Source: Paraspadella gotoi (taxonomy: Eukaryota; Chaetognatha). From it: DNA of 64,000 bases. The stretch lies in contig CM119270.1 of assembly GCA_051294375.1 (NCBI GenBank), positions 4,410,152 to 4,474,151 of the forward strand. Reading direction: 5' to 3'. The position numbers were made by a program, and so were the translations under genes. This document shows, piece by piece, positions 34,701-46,579 of this stretch. The notes under the pieces were generated by a model. That model was not told the DNA's origin. It ran no database searches and saw only the letters and a program-made list of their open reading frames with translations. How positions within the stretch are numbered: the stretch's first letter is position 1; the number at the start of each line of letters is the position of its first letter.

Positions 34701-34998
34701 ATGAGCTTTTCCCGGGCCCCCTTACAGAGCCCGGGCCCNNNNNNNNNNNNNNNNNNNNNNNNNNNNNNNNNNNNNNNNNNNNNNNNNNNNNNNNNNNNNN
34801 NNNNNNNNNNNNNNNNNNNNNNNNNNNNNNNNNNNNNNNNNNNNNNNNNNNNNNNNNNNNNNNNNNNNNNNNNNNNNNNNNNNNNNNNNNNNNNNNNNNN
34901 NNNNNNNNNNNNNNNNNNNNNNNNNNNNNNNNNNNNNNNNNNNNNNNNNNNNNNNNNNNNNNNNNNNNNNNNNNNNNNNNNNNNNNNNNNNNNNNNNN

Positions 34999-35030
<32 letters not shown>
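34701..35030. repeat. 260-bp gap bordered by GGGCCC-rich DNA and (CT)n
   Basis: Gap at 34739-34998; CT repeat to 35030. Confidence 0.9.
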
Positions 35031-35032
<2 letters not shown>

Positions 35033-35739
35033 CTTTGATGTCTCGCATAGAATCCTTTCCAGGTCTCCGGAAATCAATCACTGCCACCAAAGAAAACTGT
35101 AAAATCCCTGAGTAATTGCATCTGAATCAGACATGAGGAGTTTTGGACTGTCTCTGCATCAATGCATCTTGCATCGGAGTCTCTGACTCATTCTACAATC
35201 TTTTAATCTAAAATTGTACTAGTATGGATAGATTGCACGTTTGCAATAATACAATATAACAATTCTATGATGGCTAAACAAAAAGTCCTTACTCGACAAG
35301 ATGCTGAATCTTTACATTTTCATTTATTTCCAACACCCATTGCGACTAAATGCATTTAGTTAAACTAAGTTTTAAAAGTTTTCTAATTCTGTTTTCCTAA
35401 ATTCTCCGTCGAAAAGAAGAAACAGAAACGAAGTGAATCGTTTCTAAGCTTCCATGTCACAAAACGAAAAATGTGCGTCCGTTAAACTTATTTACAGAAA
35501 AGCAAAACCGCAAAAGAAAATAAAAGGAAAAAAAAATATTTCGAACAAAAAAAAAGGGAAAAAAAGGAACAGGACAAAAAAAAAGAGGGCGTGACACGAC
35601 AAAAGATGGCGTGGCACGAAAAAGGAAGCGTGGCACAAAAAAAGAAGGCGTGGCACGATCCCATCTGCGCCGCATGAGTTTCTGTCATCAACTTTTTTGG
35701 GAGCAATTTTTCCCGCTGACGATTTTCCGCGCGAAATAA

Positions 35740-35740
<1 letters not shown>
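35031..35740. other. unique then A-rich DNA with short GGCGTGGCACGA repeats
   Basis: At 35585-35660 a ~19-bp unit (GGCGTGACACGAC / GGCGTGGCACGAA / AGCGTGGCACAAA) recurs four times. Confidence 0.6.
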
Positions 35741-35811
<71 letters not shown>

Positions 35812-35820
35812 CATTCTCTC
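35741..35820. repeat. (CT)n microsatellite
   Basis: CT repeats with two TCTTC interruptions. Confidence 0.95.
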
Positions 35821-36000
35821 GGTCGTGCTGCGTGCCTTCGAAGAACGTCAGATATTTTTGGAATCTCAAATGTTAACAAGGAATATTTCTCACTCAGATG
35901 GTTTTGTCAATCGTCAATCCGGCTTTAATGTCATTTACATCAACGTCATATTTTATGTCCCTGTCATCATCATCACTCTCTCGTGGAAGTCTTTCGCCCT

Positions 36001-36190
36001 TGTCCGTTAACCTTTAGCCCTTAGCGCTTAGCCCTTACCTTTCATCTTATAGCCGCTTAGCCCTTCAGACTTTTAACTTATCGTTTAACCTTTAGTCGCC
36101 TTGCCCCTTTAACTTTTAGCTTCAAACCTCAGCCCTTCATTTTCAACCCTAACTATAAAGCCCTATAGCTTTAAGCTCTTAGCGGATTGA
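36001..36190. repeat. degenerate TTAGCCC repeat
   Basis: CCTTTAGCCC, GCTTAGCCCTT, AACCTTTAG and similar words recur, reminiscent of the tracts at 18.3 and 21.0 kb but more diverged. Confidence 0.5.
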
Positions 36191-36475
36191 GTTTAACCAC
36201 TTAGCCACATATAACCTTCTAAAAACCAAAGGATTCCCAGTTTGCAAACCACTCCTTTTTTTTTCCCCCCGCCCGATCTCCAATCAACACTCATTCCCGA
36301 TTCTAATCAGCCATTATCCTAGAAATCCAATCAGGCACGTGGCGGCGAAGATCTCAGTTCTAATCAGCACCTCTCCCCTTTCCCCACTCCCTCCCTCCCC
36401 CTCTCTCCTCCTCTCTCTCCCTCTCCCCCCGATCGAGCTTCATTCGTCGCCCTCCTTTCTCTCTCCTCGTAAAAA

Positions 36476-36768
36476 ATGGCGGAGGAAACTCGATTGGCGA
36501 CGCGCGGTCTTTTCCGGTCCGCGTGCGAGAGTGCGTGCGTGCGTGCAATGGTACGTACATCATAAGGCGCTGTGTATCACGTGAAATGGACAACGAAAAA
36601 ATACATAAACAACAAAAACAACAACAACGACGACGATAACTGATAACAGCGAAGATAAAAGAAAGAAAATGAAAGAGCGGGAATCTTTAGTGGAACTCTC
36701 TCTCTTCTCTCTCTCTCTCTCTCTTCTCTCTCTTCTCTCTCTTCTCTCTCTCTCTCTCTCTTTCTCTT

Positions 36769-36800
<32 letters not shown>

Positions 36801-36886
36801 TCTCTCTTCTCTTTATCTCTCTCTTCCCTTTCTCTCTCTCTCTCTTCTCTTTCTCTTGTCTTCTATTTCCTCTCGGTCTCTCTCTG

Positions 36887-36925
<39 letters not shown>

Positions 36926-37003
36926 CTCTTCTCTCTCCTCTCTCTCTCGCTCTCTTTCTTTCTCTCCTTCTCTCTCTCTCTCTCTCTCTCCATCTCTCTC
37001 TCT

Positions 37004-37041
<38 letters not shown>

Positions 37042-37286
37042 GAACTCATCCTCTTTCCCGTTTCAGGAAAAGTCGACGGTCAGCCCTTCGTCCTTTGCCG
37101 ACGCAATCGATTCCGGCGCAGAGTTTGCCGACCCTGCCGACCTCGGCGGCGCCGAATTTGCCGACTCTGCCGACCATGGTCGCGCCTCCTGGGCGTCGGA
37201 TCGATTCCGTGACGGAAGACGCCATCTTTTGTTCGTCAACGAAATTCGCTTCTCTTTTCATTTCGTTCGTATTTTTTTTTAAATAG
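36476..37286 (+). CDS. candidate two-exon small gene, unknown product
   Basis: A possible first exon starts at an ATG in good context (AAAATGGCGG) at 36476 and ends at ATG|GTACGT (36550/36551). A ~515-bp CT-rich intron ends with a strong acceptor, TCTTTCCCGTTTCAG|G at 37066/37067. The joined frame reads MAEETRLATRGLFRSAC... and then EKSTVSPSSFADAID..., stopping at TAA 37280-37282. A second frame of exon 2 is also open to 37286 and gives a proline-rich peptide (LPTLPTSAAPNLPTLPT). Which frame is used is unknown. The ATG also lies in a YY1-like word, so this could be promoter sequence. The acceptor is the strongest evidence. Confidence 0.3.
36698..37041. repeat. long CT-rich block in the putative intron
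   Basis: (CT)n with TTCTC and CTTT interruptions over about 340 bp. Confidence 0.95.
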
Positions 37287-39090
37287 TAAATCAAGTTTTT
37301 TTTTTTTGATAGTTAAATGTTAAATATTCTGTACTTGGTATAAATTATATTTCGTTTCGTTTCTTTTCTTTCGTGTTAGTTTATTTCGTTTAATTAAGCG
37401 TACTCTTTTGACGTTATTACTTATCTTTATTTTTATTTTTCCGGTGTACTGTTTTTTTTTCGGTGAAAGATATAAAAACTAAAATAGTTTTAATTTTCGT
37501 GTGTGTGTGTGTTAGAATATAATAGATCGTGTATTGATATATTGTTATTTTTAACTAGGACGTCTTTTGTTTCGGAGTATTACTTTTGTCAACAAAAGAC
37601 GAAATTTATTTTTTAATGTTTTGTTAGAAAATGGATATTTTTTTTTCAATTAAGCTTACATTTATCGTTTCGCGTGGTTGTTTGTTTTTAAAAATTTTTT
37701 TTTTCGACCAATCTCAAGTGAGCTTGTTTGCTAATTTGCTTGTTTGTTTATTTGTTAATGATGTTGTTCCGTTGGAGTTAGCGATTTGTCGTTTTTGCTT
37801 TTTTTTTTCTTTTGAATCGATTCGCGTTAATTATTCCGCGTAAATAATAAAATAAAACACGTTGGTTTTTTTTTATCGGTTTTGTGAGTTGCAAAATAAA
37901 ATTACTTTTTTTAAAAATCGATAATAATGATGATATTTATTTTTTTTTCGGTTTTTTGGAAGTGGTTTCGATATTGGAGGATTAATAAGAAATTACGACA
38001 TCGAAGTTGTTTATGTGTTTTGTTTTTGTTTTTGTTTTTTTTTTTAAACCGAGGCTGGCGGTGATGACTTTGGGAAATAGAGGTCGCGACGAGAGTTCAA
38101 GAAACAAAAGGTACAACGTCAATTCGTGAGAGCGATTTTGTTATTTTTCAGAGTGGGAAATGAGAGTGTTTAGGTAAATACTATGCGTGACTCTTTGCAA
38201 TAGGGAACGGTTTCTTTCTTTTCAAAATCTTGAGGAGTTTGTTTTTTGTTGTTGTTTTTTTTTTAAATTTTCTTTTTCTTTTATTTTTTTTTTTGCGTTT
38301 TGTTTACAGTTACACGTGCGCTTTTCGCCTGCGAGCGTCACAACTTCCTTTAGGTCTCGCTGCGTGCGTTTGTTAGTTTGTAAGTAAGAATTTCCGCTTA
38401 TCAATATTGATTTTACTCAAAATATTTCTTTTTTTAATAAAGGGATTTTATTTGTTGGGGCTATGGTATTACAACGACGAGTGACAACGACTAGTAGTAC
38501 AAAATAATTAAGCTTTTTTTTTTTTATCAAAACTTCTGTTCGTATTTTTCGGTGAAAAAAGGTGTTAGTATTTTGTTTGTCGTCAATTTTGCTGTTTTGT
38601 TTTTCATTCCATACGGCGTCTATCCCTCTGGCTGGGGCAGATTTGGAGGGCTCAACATTTAAATGATGACACGAAACAAAAGGGAAATAAATTATCGAAA
38701 TCCGATAATTCTTTAAAAAATAAGAAATCTTTTTTTTTCTCCAAACTTGGTTTTTTGAAGTTTAATTTGAAAAAAAAAAATTGATACCGTTTTTCTTGAA
38801 AATGAGCCTTAAAAAACTATTTTTTAAAACTTTTAAATTTTTTTTTAAAACGGAAATTAAAGCGTTATTAGTAGCCAAAATATACGGGCATTTTTTTTTT
38901 TAGTTTTGTTTTCTATATTTCAGTTGATTTCAATGTTTTTTTTTTATATTTTAATTTTTTTTTAGAGGAAAGGAGTGTGTGTGAGTCTGATTGGCTTCTT
39001 TTTGTTTGTTTTTGTTTATTAATCCTAAGAAAAAATCCAGGAAGACGACGACGCTTCGAAAGACGCGCGGGTTTTTAGGCTCAAAACGAC
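37287..39090. other. T-rich intergenic DNA
   Basis: Many poly-T runs. The 57 bp at 37511-37567 (from GTGTTAGAATATAATAG to AGGACGTCT) recur exactly at 41282-41338. No gene is supported. Confidence 0.55.
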
Positions 39091-39119
39091 TGCCTGCCAG
39101 TTGCTAGGCAACGCGGGCG

Positions 39120-39260
39120 CTGGCGAAAAGAGGAGGAGGAGGAGGAGGAAGAGGAGGAGGAGGAAAAAGTGTGAGAGGAAGAAGGGGAGGAGAAAAGGAG
39201 GAAAGGAGGATGGAGAAAGAGAGGAGGACGAGCGAGGAGGAAGAGAGAAGGAGGGAGAGA
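39120..39260. repeat. (GAG)n-rich block
   Basis: GAGGAG and GAAGG repeats. Confidence 0.85.
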
Positions 39261-39614
39261 AGGAATTATGGTTAAAACGAAAGACTAAAAACGATAAACA
39301 GTTGAAACAAAACTAAAAAAATATGAAAAAAATTATAATAATCAAAAACGATACGTTTTCCGATTATTTTAACGAACTTAGTATCGAATAAATTCTTTTT
39401 CATTTACATTTGTTTTATTTATTTGTTTATTTTTTTCATTTTAATTCCGACCAAAAATCAGAGATTAAAAGTCTCGCACCCGGGGACACGCGATTCGTCG
39501 AATCGCATTCAATTTGCATTCATGAATTTCAATTTCGTGAATGCAAATTTGTTTTTTTTCGGGAGAGACGAAATTGAGGGGCGTAAACGAAGAAAATTGA
39601 AGAGTCAATTGATT

Positions 39615-39835
39615 TCAGTGATGGGAAATGAATTGAGAAACGAATGGAGTGAAATAAGAAATGAATTAAGATATGAATGGCGTGAAACTAAAAATGAATT
39701 GAGAGATGAATGCAGTGAATTGACGAATGAATTGAGAAACGAATAGAGTGAAATAAGAAATGAATCTAGTTATGAATGGAGTGAATTTAAAAGTGAATTG
39801 AGAAATGATTTGAGTGAAATAAAGGAAAAGGGAAT
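39615..39835. repeat. ~36-bp tandem repeat
   Basis: Units built of GAAATGAATTGAGAAA and GAATGGAGTGAAAT recur about six times. Because 36 is a multiple of 3, one frame gives a 12-residue periodic peptide (NELRNEWSEIR) up to a stop at 39744-39746. Later units are out of that frame, so a satellite is the simplest reading. Confidence 0.8.
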
Positions 39836-39860
39836 TGAGTTGGTATTAAGGTCAATCCAT

Positions 39861-39861
39861 A

Positions 39862-39898
<37 letters not shown>
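39861..39898. repeat. (ATCT)n tetranucleotide microsatellite
   Basis: About nine ATCT units. Confidence 0.95.
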
Positions 39899-39949
39899 GG
39901 AAAAGTTCAGAAGAAAGAATATAAAAAGGAGGAAACGGCTTTTTCCCTG

Positions 39950-40345
39950 GGAGGATGAGAGGAGGAGGTCGAGGAGGAGGAGTTAGAAGAGAAGTTTGGA
40001 TGGGAGGAGGAAGAGGAGGAGCGAGTGAGGAGTGAAGCNNNNNNNNNNNNNNNNNNNNNNNNNNNNNNNNNNNNNNNNNNNNNNNNNNNNNNNNNNNNNN
40101 NNNNNNNNNNNNNNNNNNNNNNNNNNNNNNNNNNNNNNNNNNNNNNNNNNNNNNNNNNNNNNNNNGAAGGATGGAGAAGGCGTGAAAACAAGGAGAAGAT
40201 GATGTGGAGACAAAAAATTGAGACCGGAATCGGAGAAAGGACGAGGATTATGAAGGGGAGGAGGAGGAAGAGGAAAAGGAGGAAGAGGGAAGAGGAAGAG
40301 GAGGAGGAGGAAAAGGAAGAGGGAGGAAAACGGTGAGCTGGTGAC
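39950..40345. repeat. (GAGGAG)n-rich DNA with 127-bp gap
   Basis: GAGGA repeats border the gap at 40039-40165 and continue at 40250-40330. Confidence 0.9.
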
Positions 40346-41234
40346 AGAAAGAGAGAGAGAGAAAAAAAAAGGCTTTTGAGGCGCTTTGACCATTTGCTCT
40401 CTTATTAAATTGCTTTATTTACCGGTATTATTACTTTTATAAATTTTATTTTAAGAAAAAATAGCAGGAGAATAAAATAGTAAATTCTTGAACAGATTAA
40501 TTTCTTTTACATTGATACAAAAATTAACAAAGAGACCTAAGAGAGCGGGCGACCAAAATCACAGCCGAAACATTCACAGAAAGTATTTTAATGTTAATGA
40601 TGACTTTACCCTGGCTCTTTTCGTGATTGCCTGATTCTGGCAAATAGCTGATTAGGAAAAAAAAAATCCAACGAGTTATGAAAAAAATCTATTCTGGCGA
40701 CTCAAATTGAGCTCAAATTGATTGAATCAATCTTGACAATATCATCGCAGATGGAATCAGAACCAAGAATGGAATCGAATCCGCGACTGGGATGAAATCT
40801 ACCGAGGACTCTCCGATTGGATGAATCATCTTCGGGAATCAACCAATGAGAAGACGGGCTTCATGCCAAATTTAACGTTGTTTGTCAATAATTTTATTCA
40901 TTCCTTCGTACAACGAAAACCATCTCTAAGAAGTAAACACCACTTATAGAATTTTTCCCGCTTTATTCATTATTCATTATTCATTCCGGGCAAAGTTTAT
41001 TCTTTCCATCCTTTCATTCCTCATTTTCTCTCGCGTCAAAACATAAAAAGACGTCGAGAGGGAGAAAAAAAACCAACGACAATCAACGGCTCGGTGGGGG
41101 GGCGAGCGGGGGGGCGGGGGATTTCCGGATTTAACTTTATCAACAACGTTAATTCAATTTGCATGTTTATGCGAGGTTCCCCCGGCGGTTTATGTGCGGA
41201 GGTATTGAAGTCGGAATCAGTTGTTTTCGTTGTC
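40346..41234. other. unique AT-rich DNA
   Basis: No supported gene. ATTGGATGAATC ... AACCAATGAG at 40816-40852 is another inverted CCAAT-like pair. Confidence 0.4.
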
Positions 41235-41437
41235 ACTGTCATTTTTTTTTATCTTCGTCAGTCAAACAAATTGAAATAAGTGTGTTAGAATATAATAGAT
41301 CGTGTATTGATATATTGTTATTTTTAACTAGGACGTCTGCAGGTAAATAGATAGATAACTTGGAACGATATTAAATAAAACATATAAATCGTTCTCCGTC
41401 AAATATCTTAGTTTTAATAACTAATACAGAATTTAAT
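41235..41437. repeat. gap-edge duplication at 41 kb, copy 1
   Basis: Matches 41448-41640 except that its middle 57 bp (41282-41338) are replaced by a segment identical to 37511-37567. It ends exactly at a 10-N gap. Probably unmerged or chimeric contig ends. Confidence 0.8.
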
Positions 41438-41447
41438 NNNNNNNNNN

Positions 41448-41640
41448 ACTGTCATTTTTTTTTTATCTTCGTCAGTCAAACAAATTGAAATAAGTAAATA
41501 TAGATGGATGAAATAATAAATAATACGTACGCAGGTAAATAGATAGATAACTTGGAACGATATTAAATAAAACATATAAATCGTTTTCCGTCAAATATCT
41601 TAGTTTTAATAAGTAATACAGAATTTAATTACATATTTTG
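41448..41640. repeat. gap-edge duplication at 41 kb, copy 2
   Basis: Starts right after the gap with ACTGTCATTTTT, as at 41235, and ends AATACAGAATTTAAT, as copy 1 does at the gap. Confidence 0.8.
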
Positions 41641-41918
41641 GTCATTGTCTTTTACGTCACTTTACGTCATTATGTATCTTCTGTTTTTATAATTTTTGAA
41701 ATAAAAAAAATACATAGATATTGCGCCTTTTCGTTAACACTCAGAATTTCAATTACTTTGCGGTAAGATTTTGATCTTAGCCATTTTTTGTGATTATATA
41801 AGAATTAATTTTTCTCTGATGAGAGAATTAAAAAAAAAAAACACTTGTACATTCGGAACGTCGGTGCTGATGGTCTCAGCTATCTATCTTCTCAATTAAA
41901 TGAAGAAACACAGAGAGA

Positions 41919-41952
<34 letters not shown>

Positions 41953-42424
41953 CTCCTTTATACTGATTAACTTCTTTTCTCATCCTGGCTTCGCAAATGA
42001 TAAACAGAAATCGTTCGCCAACTGAGAACGGATAAAACACAAAAGCAGAAAATTATCTTCATAATAGAAAGATTTCTTATCGTCTTTTCAATTTCTCCAT
42101 CGCATTGAGTGAAGATCGTTCATCCTTTTCCAAAGAGAAAATTATTTAAGAAATCTAATTCAATTATTTAAAAACAAAACAAAAAAAAACCTCAACGAAC
42201 AGATTGATTAATTATTTACACATATACTCGCCTAAATATTAACTCTCGTCATAATCGTTAATTTTAACGTTTTAAAGATTTTTAAGAGGCCGATTGCTGC
42301 CGCTCGTAATGCTCGTTGCAAGACGTTGCCCGTCATCCGTCCATCGAGTTTCCATCCCGAAATTTTACCATTTAACCATTTACCATTTTTTAAACAATTT
42401 TACCTCGCTAATAATTATCATGTA
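41641..42424. other. AT-rich DNA with a short GA tract
   Basis: (GA)n at 41910-41952. No gene is seen. Confidence 0.5.
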
Positions 42425-42560
42425 AGGTGATGGGGCCTCAACAAAAAGAGCCGTCCCAAGTCTGGGGCAGAGACTTTAATCATTAATTCCATGGATTAGC
42501 ACTTCTATTGCTTGATTGCATTGGTTGGTTGTTTCTTGTTTTGTTGTTTATAATCTTTAC
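42425..42560 (+). repeat. dispersed repeat family F, copy 2
   Basis: GGTGATGGGGCCTCAAC ... GTCCCAAGTCTGGGGCAGAG ... matches the ordered blocks of the 28.75-kb copy, more diverged. Confidence 0.5.
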
Positions 42561-42614
42561 CAGTCATAAAGAGGCCTAAGTTCTATTAATCGCTATTGTG
42601 AAATTGGGTTCTCC

Positions 42615-43168
42615 TTTAACGTATTCATGATCGTCGTCATCGTCGTCGTATCCAGACGTCGTCGTCGACCGGCCAAAAGAAGCTCCATCTTCCGTCGAAA
42701 TTCCATCGATCCCACGGAGATCCGTCGGCCTTTGACGAAGAGTCGACAAAACGAAAGATCACAGTCGTTGACGACCGAGTTGACGTCATTTCCGGTGACG
42801 TTATTGGAATTGACGTCATTGAAATTGACGCACCAACGCCTCTCGCCTTAAGACTTCCTGACGCCATCTTGAATATTCAATCGACCTTTGTTCCGATTCG
42901 ATTTTCTCTCCCCTCTTCTCTCCTCCAAATTTTTCCGCTCTCGTTTCTTCTGATTCTTCCTCTTTCTGTCCATCTTCCCATGACGACCGTCCCGATGCGT
43001 TTCGTCGATCACAACTCAACTTCATCTCGGCTCCCTATAATCAGTCTCTGTCCTCGCTCCATCGTTCAAGCTTTTCTTGCCTCTGCGTCGTTTATCCTCC
43101 TCCTCCCTGCCTCCCCTCCCCTCCCCAACAGCCCGCGAACCGATCCTCCAGAGACCGCTGAAAGTTGA
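42615..43168 (+). other. long open frame without a clear start (possible exon)
   Basis: After a TAA, one plus-strand frame is open for about 184 codons to a TGA at 43166-43168. The middle is protein-like (FDEESTKRKITVVDD, then DVI-x-x units), while the 3' third is Leu/Pro/Ser-rich and looks like CT-rich DNA read through. No ATG lies near the start and no clear acceptor is seen. The GTC-rich composition keeps other frames open too, so coding status is doubtful. Confidence 0.25.
42781..42833. promoter_or_regulatory. 15-bp-periodic array of CRE-like sites
   Basis: TGACGTCA (42781), TGACGTTA (42796), TGACGTCA (42811) and TGACGCAC (42826) start exactly 15 bp apart. TGACGTCA is the full palindromic CREB/ATF site. 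Regular spacing suggests either a tandemly amplified regulatory site or a 5-codon repeat. Confidence 0.45.
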
Positions 43169-43239
43169 GTGCCGAGTGTCGCCTGAAGGGAAAGAACTCG
43201 TCGTCGACGGAGGCGAAGAAAGAGGAGACGCCCTCCTGC

Positions 43240-43559
43240 GGCGGCGATCGACCCATCGAGGGGCGGGGGTGTCGAAGAAGGAGGAGAAGGCGGGGCCTGG
43301 CGAAAGAGGGGGTGGGTGATTATAGAGAGGGCGGAGGGGTGGAGGGGGGTTTGAGAGGTGGTTTGGAGGAAGAAAGAAATCACAGAAGAGTATATAATAT
43401 TATATATATAATATACAATATAATAAGAGAGAGAGAAGAGAGATAAGAAAAATTAATAAGAGAGAATGAAGAAGAGAGAAGAGCAGAAGAGATGAAAAAG
43501 CAGAGAGAGAGAGAGAGAAGGAGAGAAGGAGAGAAAGAGAGAAAAAGAAAGAAAGAAGA

Positions 43560-43599
<40 letters not shown>

Positions 43600-43720
43600 G
43601 AAAGAAAGAAAAGAAAGAACAGAAGATCAGAAAAGTAGAGAAGAGAGCAGATAGAGAAAGCGAAACATAATAGGTGAGAGAGTAAGAAAAATTAAAAGAG
43701 AGAAAGAAAAACAGAGAGAG

Positions 43721-43754
<34 letters not shown>

Positions 43755-43896
43755 AGAGAGAGAAGAAAGAAAAAAGAGATAGAAAAGCTAAGAAGAGAGA
43801 GATAGAGAAAGCGAAACATATAGGGGAGAGCGTAGAAAAATTAAAAGAGAGAAAGAGAAAAAGAGAGAGAAGAGAGAGTGAGAGAGAGAGAAGAGA

Positions 43897-43943
<47 letters not shown>

Positions 43944-43980
43944 AGAGAGAAGAGCATTATGATATAGTACCACCTCTACC
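43240..43980. repeat. GGAGG-rich and long (GA)n block
   Basis: A GA-rich region spans 43425-43950 with many pure GA runs. The Ser/Leu-rich minus-strand frames are shadows. Confidence 0.95.
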
Positions 43981-44069
43981 ACTCACCCACTATCCCCCGG
44001 TCATCCTTGCACCATATCCTCCGCCATGAGAAGTACAATCGGTCCAAAGGGATTCACAGCGAGCCTCTT

Positions 44070-44251
44070 TCAGCTTTGGCGTTTGGCGGCGCCGATGGCA
44101 CTGACGGCGCGACCCATGGAGTGACCCACGACGAAGGACACGGCCGCCGAGGGAACGCCCGGGAGGTTCGCCGCGAAAGTAGAGAAACGGCGGCCGGTGG
44201 GCGGAGGCGAAGGCGGAAGGGGAGCGGGGGCCGGCGCTGGAACCGTAACCC
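44070..44251 (-). CDS. candidate C-terminal exon, unknown protein
   Basis: On the minus strand, after CAAACCAG|GG, a frame is open for 59 codons to TGA (44070-44072). It begins proline/alanine-rich (VTVPAPAPAPLPPSPPPTG) and ends FVVGHSMGRAVSAIGAAKRQ-S. The composition looks protein-like and GC-rich against AT-rich flanks. The acceptor lacks a good pyrimidine tract, and another frame is open as well. No family is recognised. Confidence 0.3.
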
Positions 44252-44537
44252 CTGGTTTGTCAAAATTTTATTTAATATCTTAGAATTATTAGAAATCATC
44301 ATGTAGAAAACAATATAAATAGAGACACGGTGAGATATATGACAAGACTGATAAAGAGTCTCATCTACACGAGAGTATAATCGTATATTAATTGAGAAGG
44401 AAATAAGGAATATGTAAACGTGTTCAGTTTGTTCTTCAAAAAATGAATCGTTTCGTGAATGTCGTTTGACCATATTTAAAGTATGATAAATGTGAGGGTA
44501 TAAAAAATTGCCTAAGCTTATTATTTCACCAATGCAG

Positions 44538-44568
<31 letters not shown>

Positions 44569-44880
44569 AGAGAAGCGAGCAGAACGAGAGAGCGCACAGG
44601 TGATTATGTTGATGGGGATGGTCAATCTCAGAGGAGTCTAAAATCGTTATTGACGACTAAAGATATTGACCGAGCAGATCTAATGTCATGTCAGTTCAGG
44701 TAAGGCGACTTCACGTAATGTTCATTGATGTTAACTTTACTTTGTCTTTCGGGAGTGGTTCGTATGCTTATCAGTAATTCTAAAGTATGAACAACGTTGT
44801 AAGACTTTAATAGCGGGGTGAAGAGATAATCGGTGATAGAAAGTTGGTAAGACTGTATGTTCTTTCATTCGATTCACCGG
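44252..44880. other. unique DNA with a GA tract
   Basis: (GA)n at 44537-44575. No gene is seen. Confidence 0.5.
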
Positions 44881-45039
44881 TGGTGGCATCAATCCCAACG
44901 AGAGCGCGAGAGAACGTTATGTACCCGTGACGGAGAAGAAATGTGGTCGACGGTTTCCCAGTTTCCTGCGATTCGACAGTGTGCTGTAGTGATATTCAAT
45001 TACGTCTTCTCTTTTTTTCTATTTATTGGTTTGGCGAAT

Positions 45040-45560
45040 CATCTCTCTCTCTCTCTAGAGCTTCTCTCCTCTCCTCTCTCTCTTACCTATTCGTCTCTCT
45101 TTCCTCTCTCTCTCTCTCTTCTCTCTCGTCTCTCGTCTCTCTCTCTCTCTCGTCCATTTTCTTCTCTCTCTCTCTCTCTGCTACTCTCTCTCGTCTCATC
45201 TAGTGCTCCTTACTCATCTGCATGCATCTTGCTCAATCTGTTCTTCGTCAATGTCGCGGCTCTTTTCTCCCGCTCATCGGCAGAACTCTTTCTCTCTCTC
45301 TCTCGATTCGTCGCGTGCGACAGAGGTGAGTCGCATCCCTCAGATACTCCCCCTCTTCCTGTCTAATCGCTCTCTCCGTCATCCCCTCCCTCTCTCGTTC
45401 TAAACTACTCTCATATCCCCCCCTCATCGGCCTCGCCTCTGCCTCTCGGTCGCTTTTCCGCTTCTCGGCTCCTCTCTCCTCGTCTCTCCGCACTCTCCCT
45501 GCAGTTTCTCTCTCTCTCTTTACGCGCCCTCTTTCTCTCCCTCACCGTCCTTCCCATACG
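45040..45560. repeat. CT-rich block
   Basis: (CT)n-rich at 45040-45200, with looser CTCT sequence to 45560. Confidence 0.9.
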
Positions 45561-45584
45561 TATACAGCGCCCGGTGGCGTTGGT

Positions 45585-45615
45585 TAAATGGCCGCCAAGA
45601 AACCGGAAGTGTTGG
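45585..45615. promoter_or_regulatory. ETS/YY1-like motif pair in CpG-rich DNA
   Basis: AAATGGCCGCCAAG (about 45587-45600) next to CCGGAAGTG (45603-45611), an ETS/GABP-type site. Such pairs occur at CpG-rich promoters. No linked gene start is demonstrated. Confidence 0.3.
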
Positions 45616-45845
45616 CGCAATTCTCAGGACGGCGATGATTCCCACGGGCGTCGGTTGGCGGAAAGCCGTTCGCCTTGGTACGGGGAGACGCGGGGGAGAT
45701 TTAGTGGCTTCTGACTTTTAGCCTCGTACTACACATACTTTTTTAAAAAAAAATATACAGTATGTGACTAGACTTAGAGAAAGTTCTCCCGGATCGAAAG
45801 CAAGCATGGGTCCTAGATATGTAACGTATTATCTAATAAGAAGGC

Positions 45846-45965
45846 TGGAAGCTTTAACTCACTAATAGCTGTCCAAATCTGGGCGATAAAGCCTTTCTAA
45901 TTTAATGAATGGATAATTTAAATTATGAGTGTACCAATTTTATTCAGAATATTATTCATCTTCGC
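45846..45965 (+). repeat. dispersed repeat family F, copy 3
   Basis: CTGTCCAAATCTGGGCGATAAAGCC-type core, split as CTGTCCAAATCTGGGC and AATGAATGGATAATTT. It recurs in the duplicate at 48290-48375. Confidence 0.55.
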
Positions 45966-46579
45966 AATAAGGATTTCCTGTGTCTGTTTTTTTTAAAGTT
46001 AGCTATAAAAGTCAATCTGTTATCGACAATAGTGGGACCTAGAAAAAACCTCGAAAAAAACCCCCAAAAAAGTCTGTGACTCAGCAATTCCTCGTCTGGC
46101 GAGTCACTGCGAGCCGCGTTGCGCTGCGAGTCCATGGAGTCTGCGCCGGAGTCGATCTGCGTCGCGAGCTCATCGCGAAGCGCTTCTGCGATTAGTCACC
46201 CGAGGCCTGTCAAGGTCGAGGATAGAAAGTCGTCTGAGGTCAATTCCCCGTCCAACGAGAAGAGAATTTGGGTCCGAAGGTTGTCCGACGCCCATTTTCA
46301 CATCACACGAGCGATGACGACGACGATGACGCTCGTAACTAAGGACGACGAGACTGAACGATGACGCGAAAAAATTAATCCGACGCGTAATCAGCGACGA
46401 ACAACAGAAATTAACAACAACACGACCTAACTGCAGCGGATGTTGGAACGGCTAGTAGCAACAGCAGCGACCATAACGAAAAGCAGCGAAGAAGCCCCCC
46501 CCCCCCCCAACGTCCCCTCAAAAAAAAAAAACAAAAAAACCCGAGTTAGCACCACGCTTATCGTCGAGATCTTCGTCAC

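Noticed and set aside
44857-45366. 169-codon plus-strand frame with hydrophobic segment
   Set aside because: Mostly CT-repeat translation; the short hydrophobic piece (VVIFNYVFSFFLFIGLA) alone is not enough.
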